The notes below the pieces were generated by a model. That model saw only the letters and a list, made by a program, of their open reading frames with translations. It was not told where the DNA came from and made no database searches. A program made the translations under genes and the position numbers. Source: Chitinophagales bacterium (GTDB lineage Bacteria; Bacteroidota; Bacteroidia; Chitinophagales; Chitinophagaceae). From it: 64,000 bases of DNA. This document shows, piece after piece, positions 63,876 through 64,000 of the stretch (position 1 is the stretch's first letter; every line of letters starts with the position of its first letter). The stretch is taken from positions 20,211-84,210 of the forward strand of contig JAATGJ010000103.1 in the NCBI GenBank assembly GCA_015654695.1, written 5' to 3'.

Positions 63876-64000
63876 ATGATTGATAACCACTTGTTGTTAA
63901 AAGCCTATCGGTTGATGAGCCAGGCAAAAGCTATGGCGGAAACCTATGAAGCCAATCGCCAGGTTTGCAAATACGTGCATTCTACTTCAAGGGGTCATGA
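63876..64000 (+). CDS. 2-oxoacid dehydrogenase E1 component, 5' end only (cut by window edge)
   Basis: Forty-one codons, open to the right edge with no stop. The translation runs from MIDNHLLLKAYRL through MAETYEANRQ to KYVHSTSRGH, which matches the start of the fused E1 alpha/beta branched-chain 2-oxoacid dehydrogenase proteins of Bacteroidota (the KYVHSTSRGHE segment precedes the thiamine-pyrophosphate domain). Only the first few percent of the gene is present, so this is family recognition by a short motif. It has a promoter box 21 nt upstream. Confidence 0.65.
   Translation, partial: MIDNHLLLKAYRLMSQAKAMAETYEANRQVCKYVHSTSRGH

Noticed and set aside
1..64000. Mobile genetic element or horizontally acquired island
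   Set aside because: I found no transposase, integrase, att site, tRNA border or phage gene; the duplications seen are local tandem events.

Overview
The window is a contiguous piece of a Bacteroidota chromosome, most likely from the Chitinophagaceae/Chitinophagales side. The evidence is a SprA translocon gene, several secreted proteins with type IX secretion (T9SS) sorting domains of both type A and type B, a SusC/SusD pair, a PorE-like OmpA protein, a DUF3467 protein, and promoters of the TAnnTTTG kind. I see no rRNA, tRNA, CRISPR array, transposase, integrase or phage gene.

Layout. 1-6379: 3' part of sprA. 6388-8199: convergent polytopic membrane protein resembling GT-C sugar transferases. 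8704-16758: a nine-gene plus-strand operon for an amino sugar (Gfo/Idh/MocA dehydrogenase, hexapeptide acetyltransferase, DegT aminotransferase, an unrecognised Rossmann-like protein, a sugar N-formyltransferase, a DPM1/ArnC-like GT2, an SMR-like small flippase, an NDP-sugar epimerase and a second DegT aminotransferase), closed by a strong terminator at 16784. 17232-26842: minus-strand genes: a small secreted protein, an SDR, two tandem PKD/T9SS type B proteins separated by a dead copy of the neighbouring alpha/beta hydrolase, the intact hydrolase, and lnt. 27001-29287: DUF2339 membrane protein and a TonB protein. 29289-42568, minus strand: 5'-nucleotidase, guaB, two large T9SS type B proteins built from 113-residue repeats, dprA, a PorE-like TPR/PD40/CRD/OmpA protein, queE and folD. 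42715-48930: two tandem delta-60 repeat proteins with T9SS type A tails. 49346-52209: an outer-membrane pair of unknown function (beta-barrel candidate plus helix-hairpin-helix protein). 52384-58169: SusC, SusD and a DUF1735-like lipoprotein. 58279-63689: DUF3467 protein, secreted protein, radC, small membrane protein, prs-rplY-pth, and a fumarylacetoacetate hydrolase family protein. 63876-64000: 5' end of a 2-oxoacid dehydrogenase E1 gene cut by the window edge.

How they fit together. Much of the window serves the cell envelope: SprA is the T9SS outer-membrane channel, the PorE-like protein probably anchors the machine to peptidoglycan, and six large repeat proteins are its probable cargo. 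The amino-sugar operon follows the order of steps used by the Arn pathway (amination, formylation, loading on a lipid carrier, flipping), but with different sugar-modifying enzymes and no deformylase here.

The most notable features are that operon with its unrecognised fourth gene; the tandem duplication that left a hydrolase pseudogene; an apparent in-frame repeat element inside the intact hydrolase; the 339-bp tandem repeats; the 22-bp-period direct repeats upstream of a delta-60 gene; and several promoters lying so close to the start codon that the transcripts should be leaderless or nearly so. Functions are assigned from motifs read by eye; no database search was possible.
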